A stretch of DNA of 64,000 nucleotides from Heterohyrax brucei (taxonomy: Eukaryota; Chordata; Mammalia; Hyracoidea; Procaviidae), in the NCBI GenBank assembly GCA_028571685.1, contig CM053148.1:87504001-87568000 (forward strand). Reading direction: 5' to 3'. Below, piece by piece: positions 52,966 through 63,702 of the stretch (within the stretch, counting starts at the first letter, position 1; each line of letters opens with the position of its first letter). The translations under genes and the position numbers were made by a program. Below the pieces are notes generated by a model. It was not told the origin of the DNA, did no database searches, and worked only from the letters and a program-made list of their open reading frames with translations.

Positions 52966-53141
52966 TTGGAAACCCTGGTGGCATAGCAGAAATGTGCTAC
53001 GTCTGCTAACCACAAGGTCAGCAGTTCGAATCCTCCATGTGCTCCTTGTAAACTCTATGGGGGAAGTTCTACTCTGTTCTGTAGGGTCGCTGTAAGTCGG
53101 AATCAACTCGATGGCACTGTTTTTTTTTTTTATTTTTTTTC
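52966..53141 (+). mobile_element. AfroSINE (type 1), best preserved, with target duplication
   Basis: The head GGAAACCCTGGTGGCATAGC leads to a canonical B-box-like GTTCGAATCC (53024-53033), then CTCTATGGGGGAAGTTCTAC, the GAGTCGG-type module (AAGTCGGAATCAACTC) and a T-rich tail. ATCTTCACT flanks it at 52957-52965 and 53142-53150. It is among the youngest-looking copies. Confidence 0.95.
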
Positions 53142-53150
53142 ATCTTCACT

Positions 53151-54320
53151 GCCTAAGTGATTTACTAGATACTAAAAATATCAGCTATATTGTTCAAAAT
53201 AGTCATATTATTTGCATTTTCCTAAAAATTGAAACTTATTAGAAATCTTGTAAAATCATGTTCATACAAGAAATAATATTCATGGAGCATTTATAACTCA
53301 CTCACATGTATCATGCCTGGTTCAATTAGAGGCTCAGTAAGAATATTGAATAAAATCAGTATTTTCATGGTTTATGAACCAGTGAAATTGAGTGAATTAT
53401 ACAAATTCTTCGGAGCTACTTTCACTGAATAAAGTGGCGAGAATTCTTCAGCTGGCCAATTTCTCTGTGGTTCATTAATTTAATCAGGGCCTACTCAAAT
53501 GGTTTCCTTTCTGAAAGAAAACCTTTAAAGGACAAAACACATTCAAGTGAATGTGTGTTTATAAAAAAATAATGAGAATTAATTTTAAAGATGCTTATAA
53601 AATTCAAGTTATTTCTGTCCTTAAAATGATCTTGAGCCATCGTATATTTATCAGACCGCATGGGATTTAAAATGGCTTAGATGCCAGAGCAGAGTTGGTC
53701 AGCTGTGGATCTCTCTGGCTTTGTTTCATTCTGTTCTTTCTCCTCAAGGATTCCCTGACAATCTATAAAAGAACAACTGACACACTCCTTGAGGTTCAGA
53801 TCTCTTACTCTGCTTTCTTCTGCTATATCAGACATAGTACTCAGCAACAACTGAGATATTACATATGTAATTTTTATTATGTACTGTTATTTTTTACAGT
53901 CTCTGCCTATTAAAATGGAAATTTTGTTAGATCGTGGACTTTCTCTCTTCAACTGACCAGTTTATTCCTGATACACAGAAAAACTGAAGGCACTGAAATG
54001 AACACATTCACAAACTATAATTTCCCATTCCTGGTTGGCTAAAACCTAATAAAATATGAAATGATTGGAGCCTCTGCACAAACAGAGCTTGCCTCCATCT
54101 CTAGCCTTATTTTTTGTAACTCCTCCTCTCTCTCTCTACGCTTCAACCATGTTTGTGTTTTTCTCCATTTCTGGAAGAGCCAAGAATATTGTCTCCAATC
54201 TTTTATACATACTGGTTTTCTTTCAATTTAAATTATTCTTCCATTCAACCAAATAAGTCAATTATTGTAGCTTAGCATGTTTTATTTTAACTTTATTATC
54301 ACTAACCTGAATTAGGAATT
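53151..54320. other. Gene-free AT-rich sequence
   Basis: Open frames at 53695-53913 and 54065-54256 are low-complexity and Phe/Ser/Leu-rich. No repeat recognised. Confidence 0.5.
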
Positions 54321-54321
54321 T

Positions 54322-54366
54322 TACATACACACACACAAACATATATATGTATCTATATATATATTT
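54322..54366. repeat. (CA)n/(TA)n low-complexity tract
   Basis: TACATACACACACACAAACA then TATATATGTATCTATATATA. Confidence 0.88.
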
Positions 54367-55160
54367 AGTAATTTTTCCCTCTTTGAGGAAGGAAATGGTG
54401 AGCAGACATTCAATTTTGTAGTCCCAGCAACTAATGCAGTAAATGCTACAGTTAATCAAAATTAGTGAAAATCTAAACAAAAGTTTACTTTTTTAAAAGA
54501 GTGACAACCATAACTGAAGCAGAATTTCAGTTATAGCTTTAAAGTCAAGACCATTCCTCAAATAAACAAAAATTTTGAAATGCAACGTATCTTGCTAACC
54601 AACCAAAGTGAGATCTCTTGCTGCAGATGTATCACTTTATAAGGGCAATGAGCTTTGAAGATTGTAAGCCCAATATTTTTTAGCTGGATGCTTTCAGGCA
54701 GCTCTCACAGCAGAAATGAATAAAGAGAAAATTACTCTAAGGTGAGCAAAGTGGAAAAAAAGAAATGAATTGAATTTTGAACACTCCTCTCAGGTAGATA
54801 CTGAGTTACCTACGCACACAAATGTTCTCCATAAAACAAATTCTTAGACATTCTCAGTTTAGTAGTTCAGCTGTATATACTGTGAGGCACATTGTATAAG
54901 GAAATCACCTTTGCTGTTAGGGCAATAAAATAGCAGTTTTAACGCTTCACAGAGCATTTTATAGTTACACTGCTTAGCATGTCAAAACAGCACTGACCGT
55001 TAAAATCTATTTCATTAACTAGGAACTGAACTTTGAAGAGCACGAGTTAGAATAGCAGAAAAATCAGACCTTAGACTCAGGACTTCTGATTCAGGCACTC
55101 TTTTTCAGGGCACAGCTACATGCTTATTCATTTGTTTTCTATTTTGCCATGTTATGTTGA
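54367..55160. other. Gene-free AT-rich sequence
   Basis: Nothing recognised. Confidence 0.45.
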
Positions 55161-55328
55161 GAAACCCTGGTGGTGTAGTGGTTAAGAGCTATAACTGCTA
55201 ACCAAAAGGTTGGCAATTCAAATCCACAAGGTGTTCCTTGGAAGTTCTATGAGGCAGTTCTTCTCTGTCCCACAGGCTCACTATGAGTTGGTACTGATTC
55301 AATGGCAATGAATTTGTTTCTGTTTTTT
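55161..55328 (+). mobile_element. AfroSINE (type 1), full length
   Basis: GAAACCCTGGTGGTGTAGTG head, CAATTCAAATCCACAAGGTG middle, GAGTTGGTACTGATTCAATG end, T-rich tail (GTTTCTGTTTTTT). Confidence 0.94.
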
Positions 55329-55843
55329 AATAGTCTGCCAAGTAACCTCAATATTTATGAGACATGAAGTGAATCTCAGCTTCTAGATGTAGTGTTTGCT
55401 GTATTGTTTTTATTCTGTTTTTGTGACTTTCTTCCTCAAAGCCCAATAGATCAAAAGTCAAATGCTGCTTTCTATGAAGGTTGGTTCAGGAATTCTCCAA
55501 GTCCTAATGGGAGTATCTAAAGTGAGATGATTTAAAAAAACAGTGTAATGAGAGTTTTGAAAATATTTTCCTGGAGTCTGAAAGAATCCCTAGGAGGAGA
55601 CGTGATGAAGGAAACTTGCAGCAAAATTGAGGTCGTTTGCATTGCAGTCTCATGATATAGACGGCAGCCAACTATTTTAGGCTTTCAAGGATCAGCATCG
55701 ACAGTTATTACTAAATGTAGGTTTTCTGAAAATATGTCAAGTCATCATGCATTGCTTTCTGCATTGGAAAATGGGTATTAACAAGTAAGAATTTGATTGA
55801 AATTGGAAAAATTCATGCAAATGTTGCCCTAGACAGATGTGAT
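55329..55843. other. Gene-free unique sequence
   Basis: Nothing recognised. Confidence 0.45.
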
Positions 55844-55980
55844 TTTGTGTGTACATAAATATGTGTGTGTATATGTGTATGCCTGTATAGGTACATATGC
55901 ACACATAAGCAAAATACATATGCATACATATATATGTGTGTATGTGCATGCATGTGTGTGTATACACACACACACACATA
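55844..55980. repeat. Alternating purine-pyrimidine tract (TG/TA/CA)
   Basis: About 135 bp of mixed TGTGTG, TATATG and CACACA, including GTGTGTATACACACACAC, a short inverted repeat. Overlapping minus-strand Cys/His/Tyr-rich frames are artefacts. Confidence 0.9.
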
Positions 55981-56145
55981 AACATGCGTTGACCTTTAAA
56001 ACATTAGAGAAAATGTGATGCAAATTTGTAACAATTTAATAAACACATTATCTCCTGGTTGTGTTCCTCCTGTTTTTGAACAAAATTTTATATTAAAATT
56101 AAACATTTGACTCGTTTTCTTGGTAAGTAATTTCTTTCATGTGCG

Positions 56146-56297
56146 TAGGGCAGTGGTTTGGTGCTGCAGCTGCTAAACAGAAGGTCCACTGTTTGAATCA
56201 GCTGGGGACTTCCTGAAAACTCGATAGTGCGGTTCTACTCTGTCCTATAGGGTCTCTACGAGTCAGAATCAACTAGACAGCAGTGGGTTTAGTTTCA
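56146..56297 (+). mobile_element. AfroSINE (type 1), head trimmed
   Basis: GTGCTGCAGCTGCTAAACAG, TTCTACTCTGTCCTATAGGG and GAGTCAGAATCAACTAGACA. Confidence 0.9.
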
Positions 56298-56830
56298 TTT
56301 GTGTACCCAAACACGAGTTTGTCAAACATAAGGTTTTATTGTTTTACTTTTTATTTAATAGTTTTGTCCGTGGGGTCACTTGCTTTCAGAAACTTGTCCA
56401 ATTTTATATTAACTAACATTTCTTTCAAATCCAAAACTTTAGCAACAGAAGAAAAAATATTTCCAAACCTCTCTAAACAGACTTTCATACATAATTTTTT
56501 TTTATTATTAAATGGCTAGTAGTGAGAGAAAATACTGCATATTTAATCGGTGCTGACTCAAAGGGAACATTTTACGTATGTTCTCAAGATTTTCTTATAC
56601 AGTTAGGATAGCTTATATCATTACTGAGGTGTTTAAGGCAAAAACTTTTGAGAAACCTAAGAACATTTTTAGAACATGAAATACTGTACTCTTTGGACAT
56701 TACAGGAAGGCATTAGAAGCCGCAAAAGCTATACTTCTGCTTGTCTCCTACATAATAATTAGGGAGACTGAGGAGAAAATAATTAAAATGAGAAACTCAG
56801 GGAAACTGGGGGGTGGTTAACAAACACTAC
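56298..56830. other. Gene-free AT-rich sequence
   Basis: Nothing recognised. Confidence 0.45.
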
Positions 56831-56990
56831 CACAAAAGCCGTTGCCATTGAGTCCATTTTGATTCATAGCAACCACATAGGACAGAGTAGAACTGCCTCG
56901 CAGAGTGCCCAAGGAGCAACTGGTCGACTGGAACTGCCAATCTTTTGGTTAGTGCTGTAGCGTTCAACAACTACATCATTAGGGTTTCCA
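56831..56990 (-). mobile_element. AfroSINE (type 1), full length
   Basis: CCGTTGCCATTGAGTCCATT, CACATAGGACAGAGTAGAAC and ACTACATCATTAGGGTTTCC. Confidence 0.9.
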
Positions 56991-57169
56991 ATGAAGACTA
57001 GTGCATTTACTTTGTTCGATTTCATTTAAAAAGTATATTTGTTAAGCAATTTCTGACGAATTCAAAGGCAAATAAGACACACTATCTATGACTGAGTAAT
57101 GGGGAAGGGATTGAGGGTGAAAGAACAAGGTGCAGTCACACATCACTGTACCCCAGGGTCTAGAATGTC

Positions 57170-57305
57170 ATTACTGTTAGCGGCCTTTGAGCCAATTGTG
57201 ACTTACAGTGACATTATGTACAACCTAGAGGAACCTTGTGTGGTCCTGCACCATCTTAACGATTGTTGGTGTGGTTGAGTCCACTCTTTTAGCCATTGTG
57301 TATTT
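57170..57305 (-). mobile_element. RTE LINE 3'-end fragment
   Basis: ACTGTTAGCGGCCTTTGAGC, CAATTGTGACTTACAGTGAC, CACCATCTTAACGATTGTTG and GAGTCCACTCTTTTAGCCAT are the antisense 3' end of RTE. Confidence 0.75.
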
Positions 57306-57415
57306 TCAGTATCCTCCAACTTAAGGAACTCATCTTACAGCAATCTGTCAGAGAGTATTCTGTTAGATCCACAAGATTTCTATTGACTAAGTTTCAGAAA
57401 TAGATCATTGTCAGG
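57306..57415. other. Left half of an unidentified older repeat
   Basis: AGATTTCTATTGACTAAGTT followed by TCAGAAATAGATCATTG appears to continue at about 58640 with GTCTGTCTTAGTCTCGAAGC, as if one older element had been split by the LTR/RTE insertions between. Based on pattern memory of a common mammalian repeat I cannot name. Confidence 0.35.
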
Positions 57416-57800
57416 GTTTGTGTTGTAGATAAGCTTGGCTAGAGCATGGTCCATCATCTATTTTGTGAACAGGCAATCAGCTGAAGGCAGAGTTTTCTTT
57501 GGGTCTTTAGCCTGCATCTAATATATAAATGGAAGTTCAGGTAAAGGTTTTTCCCTGTCAATCTTGTACTTACTGTGTCTGATTTCTGGTTCTTGAGACA
57601 CAAGAAATCTTTCAGCCTACCAACTGGCTTGCGAATTCTGGAATCACCATCTCCCTAAACCTCATGAGCCAGCAGCCTGTCATCTGATCCATGGATCTGG
57701 GCCTTGCCAGTACCCATCATTCAATGAGCTATTTTCTTGAAGTAGATCTCTATGAATTTATATAGAGATTTGATATATTACATATGTGCGTATGTATACT
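57416..57800 (+). mobile_element. LTR-like repeat, left part, interrupted by RTE
   Basis: GTCAGGGTTTGTGTTGTAGA to CAATGAGCTATTTTCTTGAA and GTAGATCTCTATGAATTTAT. Shares CATGAGCCAGCAG and the AGCCATTTTCTTGAAGTA-type end with 10915-11143. Its last 35 bp lie beyond the RTE at 58595-58630. Confidence 0.6.
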
Positions 57801-58580
57801 CATGGGCAGGTCTGGGGGGAGAATCAATAATAACCCACATTATGCAGACAACACAACCTTGTTTTGCTGGAATTGACAAAAAAATTTTTGAAACACTTAT
57901 GACGATCAAAGACCACATAGTTCAGTATGGATCGCACACCAATATCAAGAAAAAAAATCCTCCCGATTGGACCAGCAACATCATTAAATCGAGAAAGGAT
58001 TGAGGTTGTCAAGAGTTTCATTTTACTCGGTTGCAGGAAATCAAAAGATGCATTACATTGGGAAATGCTGCTGCAAAGACCTCTTTAAAGTGTTGAAAAG
58101 TAAAGATGTCACCTTGGAGACTAAGGAGCAACTGACCCAAGTCACAGTGTTTTCAGGTGCATCATATGCCTGAGAAAGCTAAACAATGAATAAAGAAGAC
58201 ACAGGAAGAACTGACACTTTTGAATTGTGCTGTTGGGGAAGAATATTGCATATACCATGTACTATGAAAAGAGCAAACAGATGTGTTTTAGAAGTACAAG
58301 CAGAATGCTCCTTTGAAGCAAGGATGGTGAGACTGTGTCTCATATACTTTGGTCATATTGTCAGGAGGAATCAGTCCCCAGCAAAGGACATCGTGCTTGG
58401 CAAGACAGAGGGTCAGCAAACAAGAGGAAGACACAACAATGTGGATTGACACAATGGCTGCAACAACGGGCTTAAGCATAAAAATGATTGTGGGCACTGC
58501 ACAAGACTAGGCAGTATTTCATTCTTCTGTGGGTAAGGTCAGTCTGAGTCAGAACCTACTTAATGGCACCTAACAACAAG
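57801..58580 (+). mobile_element. RTE LINE fragment, reverse transcriptase C-terminal half to 3' end
   Basis: AACCCACATTATGCAGACAA encodes H-Y-A-D-N, the YADD box with its second Asp changed to Asn (57841-57852). Then GTATGGATCGCACACCAATA, GGAAATCAAAAGATGCATTA, GACCTCTTTAAAGTGTTGAA, GGAATCAGTCCCCAGCAAAG and GACACAATGGCTGCAACAAC lead to GGCACCTAACAACAA. Several stops and frameshifts; not active. Confidence 0.9.
58186..58449 (+). pseudogene. RTE ORF C-terminal remnant
   Basis: 87 open codons containing TDTFELCCWGRILHIPCTMK, YFGHIVRRNQSPAKDIVLGK and TEGQQTRGRHN, the usual RTE C-terminal pattern (ELWCWRR...GHxxRR...LGKxEGxRxRGR). It is the most intact coding remnant of this LINE in the window and has no upstream ORF joined in frame. 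Confidence 0.82.
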
Positions 58581-58594
58581 GTCATGATTTTCTC

Positions 58595-58630
58595 TTGATT
58601 TTGCTTCTCTAGAGAACTCAGGCTAAAATA
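58595..58630 (+). mobile_element. LTR-like repeat, right end
   Basis: TTGATTTTGCTTCTCTAGAG then AACTCAGGCTAAAAT completes the LTR-like element begun at 57416. Confidence 0.55.
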
Positions 58631-58634
58631 ATTA

Positions 58635-59688
58635 CTAAACCTTTCTTCTAAGTCTGTCTTAGTCTCGAAGCTCCGCTGAAGTCTTTTCGCGAGAGGCAAC
58701 CTGCTGATACTTGAAATATTGGTAGACTGGCTTTTAGCATCATAGCATCATGTGAGCTCTAGCGATGGGCAAAGTTGAGAGACGGCTGATGGCATTCAGA
58801 ATGACAACTGGTGTAAATGTGTTGGAAAGCAGTATGAACATTCAAAAGAGGTGGAGATAATATGTGATTGGAAACACAGATCACTAGAAATAAGTGTTTT
58901 CTAGTATCAGTCATGAAGTTCTAAATCCTAAAAGAAAAAGGAAGAGCCTTTTAATTAAAAGGGGTGGTAGAAGCAACTGCACGGTATCATGGGAGGTATT
59001 TGGAAGAATCTCAGGCAGTTGAAGGCGACTGAAGCACTGGTCACCTGGAAGGGGAGAGTGCAAGCTACACCTGGATCAGTGAGTGGGTCTGTATCAGGCA
59101 CCCCTTTCAGACCCACTTGTCAATCATGTACCTCTCAGTAGGAATTGTGGAGTAATCCTTTTTGTCGGCTATAAATGACCTTATAATAGAAATTCTATGC
59201 TGAGTTGCCCCCAAACAAGAAAAGTTTCAGACTAAAATCACATTATTTCCCATCTGTCAACATTTTGAAGCAGAATAATTATAATTACCTACAAGCAATA
59301 GCTAAAGAAATATTGAAATTGCCTTTTGGTTATATGGCAAGTTGCTATTTCAAGAGGGCTGTTATCACTGATTAGTACTACTTTCCTTATCTTTAATTAA
59401 CTGTCTGAAGAGTTCCTTAATTTCAAACCATTCCAGGTATACTTAAAACATATGTTCATCTCTTGCTCTCTCACTTTTTGTTGGTTAGCACAAGATAATT
59501 CTTATTTTATTTCCTGACATGAACTTTTCAAATTACTTCTCATCCGTGTCATTTTTGTTAGGAAAATAATGAGATTTTGACATCTTAGATGGAAACACGG
59601 GGGTGGAGAATCATATGTTGGAATCCCAAATGTCATAGATCCCTGCTGCCCAGCAGAACCGTTCTTTTAGCATATCCTGCCTATGATA
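58635..59688. other. Unidentified repeat remnant, then gene-free unique sequence
   Basis: 58640-58790 (GTCTGTCTTAGTCTCGAAGC, GAGAGGCAACCTGCTGATAC, TTTTAGCATCATAGCATCAT) looks like the right half of an older repeat split by the upstream insertions. From 58790 onward nothing is recognised. Confidence 0.4.
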
Positions 59689-59689
59689 T

Positions 59690-60285
59690 TGAATGTGGAT
59701 TATACCTCAACATAAAGAAAATAAAAACTTGACAACTGGACCACTAAGCAAAATCATGATAAAGGGAGAAAATATTGAAGTTGTCAAGGATTTCAATCAA
59801 TCCTTGATTGATGCACAATCAATGCCCGAGGAAACAGCAGTCAAGAATCACATGATAGACTGCATTGAGAACATCTCCTGAAAAAGACCTCATTAAAGTG
59901 TGGGAAAGCATAGACGTCCCTATAAGGACTAAAGTGTTCCTGACCCAAGCCATGGTGTTTTCAACCATCTCATGAGTGTACAAAAGCTGGACAGTGAATA
60001 AGTAGAGATGAACTGATGTCTGAATTATGGTGTTGCTGAAGAATATTGAACATATCATGAACTGCCAAAAGGGCACGGCCAGAATGCTTCCTAGAAGCAA
60101 AGATGGCAAGATCTCCTCTTGTATACTTGGAGCATTTTATCAGGAGAGACTGTCCCTGGAGAAGGACGTAGTGATAGGCAAGGTAGGTGGTTAGCCAAGG
60201 AAATGAAGTCCCTCAGCAGGATGGATTGACACAGTGACTGCAACAATGAGCTCAGCAATTGTAAGGATCATGATACAAAGTTTGT
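59690..60285 (+). mobile_element. RTE LINE fragment, C-terminal ORF region to near 3' end
   Basis: TATACCTCAACATAAAGAAA, ATTGAAGTTGTCAAGGATTT, GCACAATCAATGCCCGAGGA, TGACCCAAGCCATGGTGTTT, GAGACTGTCCCTGGAGAAGG and TGACACAGTGACTGCAACAA. It starts about 120 bp downstream of the YADD box equivalent and lacks the terminal hairpin and tail. Confidence 0.88.
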
Positions 60286-60330
60286 TGGTTAACTTTGTTT
60301 TTACATTTACTCCATATTTCCAGACAGTAT

Positions 60331-60381
60331 TTATATATATGTAAATACATGAATATATATATGCATACACACACACACACA
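60331..60381. repeat. (TA)n then (CA)n microsatellite
   Basis: TATATATATGTAAATACATG then GCATACACACACACACACAC, directly before a SINE head. Confidence 0.9.
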
Positions 60382-60485
60382 GAAACCCTGGTGGCATGGT
60401 GGTTAAGTGGCATGTCTGCTAACCAAAAGGGCGGCACCTCAAATACACCAGGTGCTCCTTGAAAACTCTATGGGGCAGTTCTATA
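60382..60485 (+). mobile_element. AfroSINE, 3'-truncated, within a TA/CA tract
   Basis: GAAACCCTGGTGGCATGGTG head to CTATGGGGCAGTTCT, then directly ATATGTATATGG. Loss of the 3' end is unusual, since target-primed insertion normally loses the 5' end; a later deletion is likely. Confidence 0.9.
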
Positions 60486-60585
60486 TGTATATGGATCTAT
60501 GTATATCCGATATTCGCTCAAAACTTCTAATTTGTTTTCATTTTTGTCACTTATTTAGGTATATTGATTGTGTATAGAAGTATAC

Positions 60586-60734
60586 CAAAACCAAAGCCAA
60601 ACCCACTGCCATCAAATCCTATCTGACTCATAGAACTGTCCCATAGAGTTTCCAAGGAACACCTGGTGGGCTTGAACTGCCGACTTTTTTGTTAGCAGAG
60701 GTAACACTTGACCTACTATGCCACCAGCGTTTCC
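60586..60734 (-). mobile_element. AfroSINE (type 1) with 14-bp target duplication and internal deletion
   Basis: CAAAACCAAAGCCAAACCCA tail to ATGCCACCAGCGTTTCC head, between perfect copies of GTATAGAAGTATAC (60572-60585 and 60735-60748). GACTCATAGAACTG lacks about 21 bp found in other copies. Confidence 0.95.
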
Positions 60735-60748
60735 GTATAGAAGTATAC

Positions 60749-61199
60749 TTCTGATAAATACTATCTGGTAATGTCCTTCTTATATTTCTGAAAGGTATCT
60801 ACTTTGATTCCTATCATGAAAAGAAGTCATTTTATGGTCTTCTCTTAACATGTACCTGGATGATTTCCACAATATATGCACAGACATGGAATAATTTACA
60901 GGAGTCATTTAAAAAAAAGGCAAGAAGAAGGCACATGTGAATTACTTGACAGTCCACCTTCCTGTTTGTCTCTGTTGTCACAGGACAGACAGAAAAGGAA
61001 GGTTCTCAGTGGAAGGAGCCAGGAAATATGTATTCATCGTATTAGCTGTCTACATGAGTTGTCTGGAAAATCCAGTTAATCAGCTCTAGAGAACTTGGAG
61101 ACTGTGGGATGCAGTTGAAAGTTGTTTATGATACAGTTTCTACAGAATACAATCATCAGATCTCTGGACTGGGGAAAATCAATCTCCCTGTTGTGCTGT
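60749..61199. other. Gene-free unique sequence
   Basis: Nothing recognised; a 67-codon plus frame (60876-61079) has no domain. Confidence 0.45.
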
Positions 61200-61361
61200 T
61201 GAAAGCCCTGATGGGTAAGTGGTTAAGTACTATGGCAGCTAACAGAAAGGCTGGCAGTTCGAATACACCAGGCATTCCTTAGAAACTCTTTGGGGCAGTT
61301 CTACTGTGTTCTATAGGGCTGTTATGAGTCAGAGTTAACGGCAATGGGTTTGGTTTGGATT
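61200..61361 (+). mobile_element. AfroSINE (type 1), full length
   Basis: GAAAGCCCTGATGGGTAAGT head, GGCAGTTCGAATACACCAGG with a B-box-like GTTCGAATAC, and GAGTCAGAGTTAACGGCAAT with a GGGTTTGGTTTGGATT tail. Confidence 0.93.
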
Positions 61362-61584
61362 TGCGGGTGGGTGCTGAGTTCTTGTGCAAGCTATCCATAG
61401 TGACATCAAGGTCATATGTCAACATTGCTGCTTGCTACATCAACCCTCTTACAAATAGTGCATATAGGAAAAAAATGTGAACCACAGGGAGAAACAGGCA
61501 TGATTACACCTTGCATGACTACCATTTTTCCTTGCTTAAGAATAGAATTACTCACTACAATTGTACTTCAGTCTTTGAGTATTT

Positions 61585-61692
61585 TGAAAACAACAGGAAG
61601 AATAAAGAAAGGAAGTCAAAGAGGAAGGAAAGAGAGAATATCGAAATGAAGAAAAGAAGCCAGCTAGAGAGAAGGGATGGAAAAGAAAAAGT
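61585..61692. repeat. Purine-rich tract
   Basis: About 105 bp more than 85% A+G on the plus strand (AGAAAGGAAGTCAAAGAGGA, AGGAAAGAGAGAAT). The Lys/Arg-rich open frames in it are compositional. Confidence 0.8.
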
Positions 61693-62925
61693 CATTTAAT
61701 AAATTAGCATTCATTACTTGTCTTTTAAAAATTATAATAGCTTTTTGACTCATGACTCAGCTTTGTATAAACACTATTTTAGAAATAGATTTTTAAGGTA
61801 GTGTGGCACCTTAGGGGAAAGAATTAAGGTTGTAGCTTTGAAGTATGCTATTTCCACCGTAAAACTGATTGCTATAAAAGTCATTCTGTCTTGATATCTA
61901 ACATAAATCTACTCTCTTAGCCTGTATTTGATCAAGGACATTTATAGTAATTTTTTCCATTTCCTACAACTCTTCTGTATCTAGAGGCAAAACTAATGTT
62001 ATTAGTAGTGACAGACTTTGCAAATTACATAAATATGTATATATATAGTATTTAGTTTCAAAAAATAAATTTAATTCTACTGAATATAATACAGCAAGAC
62101 TAAATAAAATGCCAACACAAATCAAATAACCAAATCAATTCTGAAAGATTATGTCAGCTCTAGATATTTAAAATTCTAAAACTTAAACCCATAATTATAT
62201 TCTAAATTTCAATAAGATTTACAAATAGATTTTTAAAAGTACACATTCATCTAATTTACAAGAAACATTACAATGATAGTTATCATAAACCAAACAATGA
62301 AACAGACAATAAAACAACTGGTAATGAAATAATGCAATACTTGGGCCTCAATTATTCAAATGGTAAAATTGAGGGATAGAATTATTTGGGGAATAATGAC
62401 TAAAGGGTTTGTTGCTTTCAATCTCAGAAGCTATCACTGTTTTCTCTGACATATTCCATCTCTCCTTTCAGACACCTTCTTCTCCCAACAAAATATCATC
62501 CATTAAGTTTGATTTCTTCTTCACATATGCCATGCAATACTATTTCATACATGTATGTGTTGTATTCTTCAAGAAACATTTTAATTTAGTTACTTATATT
62601 TTTATTTCTTGAACTAGATAGGATATTTCTCAAGACAATTAGTTTTTCCATTGCTGATTTATTTACAGTAGTTGGGACCTAGAACCAATCAATTAGCACA
62701 GGTTGTTCAAGATAAATGCCCTTGAAAAATTTGTCCTGATTCTCTTGTATATTGTTAAGAGTAGAAACAGTGGCATCACTAGGGTCAGTGTCACTAGTGT
62801 GGTAACTGATAGTGTCACATCTTCCTATGAACCTCCTCCGGTACCAGATCATACAGAAACTTTAGTATTTATTATCATTTTTAATCACAGAATAATACAT
62901 GACACTAGACTTGTAAGTTGCTGAA
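61693..62925. other. Gene-free AT-rich sequence
   Basis: 1.2 kb without recognisable gene or repeat apart from a short TATGTATATATATAG tract near 62035. Confidence 0.5.
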
Positions 62926-63104
62926 AACCAAACCCCAAACAAACCCTCTGCTGTCAAGTTGATTTCAACTCATAGCAACTCTATAAGACACAGCAGAATT
63001 GCTCCATATACTTTCCAAAGAGTGCCTGGCAGATTCAAACTGTTAAACTTTTGGTTAGCAGCCATAGCTCTTAACCTCTTAACCTCTGCACCACCAGGAT
63101 TTCC
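62926..63104 (-). mobile_element. AfroSINE (type 1), full length
   Basis: AAACCAAACCCCAAACAAAC tail, GTTGATTTCAACTCATAGCA module and TGCACCACCAGGATTTCC head. CTTAACCTCTTAACCTCTG shows a small tandem duplication in the head. Confidence 0.92.
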
Positions 63105-63218
63105 AAATTGCCTAAAGGTAATGTTTATCAGATTACATAATTACTAAAAAAATAAATAAAAAAGTTTTACAAAATTTTTCTACAGTGAATTGCGACATTA
63201 TTAGCAACTAAGTGGGAG

Positions 63219-63272
63219 CCTTTTCTCTCTCTATCTCTGTCTCTGTTGCTGTCTCTGTCTCTGTCTTTCTTT
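63219..63272. repeat. (TCTCTG)n microsatellite
   Basis: TCTCTCTCTATCTCTGTCTC then TGTCTCTGTCTCTGTCTTTC. Confidence 0.92.
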
Positions 63273-63277
63273 CAGTT

Positions 63278-63442
63278 AAAGAGTCCTGGTGCAGCAGTGA
63301 TTAAGAATACAGGCTGCTAACTAAGAGGTCAACTGTTCAAATCCACCAGGTGCTCCTTGGAAACCTTGGAGGCAAGTCTACTCTGTCCTATAGGGTTGCA
63401 ATGAGTCAGAAATGACTTCATGGCAACGGGTTTGATTTTTGG
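63278..63442 (+). mobile_element. AfroSINE (type 1), full length
   Basis: AAAGAGTCCTGGTGCAGCAG head, TTCAAATCCACCAGGTGCTC middle, GAGTCAGAAATGACTTCATG end, tail GGGTTTGATTTTT. Confidence 0.93.
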
Positions 63443-63540
63443 TTGTTGGTGAAGTGATTAAAGGAGTTGACAATCAGCTGAAAAGTCTGTAGTTGGAAAC
63501 CACTAGCTACTCTATGGGAGAAAGATGTGCAGTTTGTGTT
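63443..63540 (+). mobile_element. AfroSINE type 3, left part
   Basis: GGTGAAGTGATTAAAGGAGT, CCACTAGCTACTCTATGGGA and GAAAGATGTGCAGTTTG are the type-3 head and module. The copy is split and resumes at 63703. Confidence 0.65.
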
Positions 63541-63548
63541 AGGGATGT

Positions 63549-63700
63549 CCCATTGCCATTGTTGATGTTGATTTGTAGTGACCCTATAGGACAGAGAAGA
63601 ACTGTCCCATAGAGCTTCCAAGGGGTACCTGGTGGATGCAAACTGCCAGTCTTTTGGTTAGCAGATGTAGCACTTAATCACTATACCATGAGTGTGTCCA
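63549..63700 (-). mobile_element. AfroSINE (type 1) nested in a type-3 SINE
   Basis: CCCATTGCCATTGTTGATGT, CCCTATAGGACAGAGAAGAA and CACTATACCATGAGTGTGTC. It lies between the two halves of a plus-strand type-3 copy and so is younger than it. Confidence 0.9.
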
Positions 63701-63702
63701 AG

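Noticed and set aside
52968..53040. tRNA gene
   Set aside because: The A- and B-box-like motifs belong to a SINE head; a cloverleaf with paired acceptor stem is not present.
55737..56023. Cys/His-rich frames suggesting a zinc-binding peptide
   Set aside because: They arise from the TG/CA/TA alternating tract on the minus strand.
61416..61699. Lys/Arg-rich frames suggesting a nuclear protein
   Set aside because: The purine-rich tract produces such codons in two phases at once, which is compositional.
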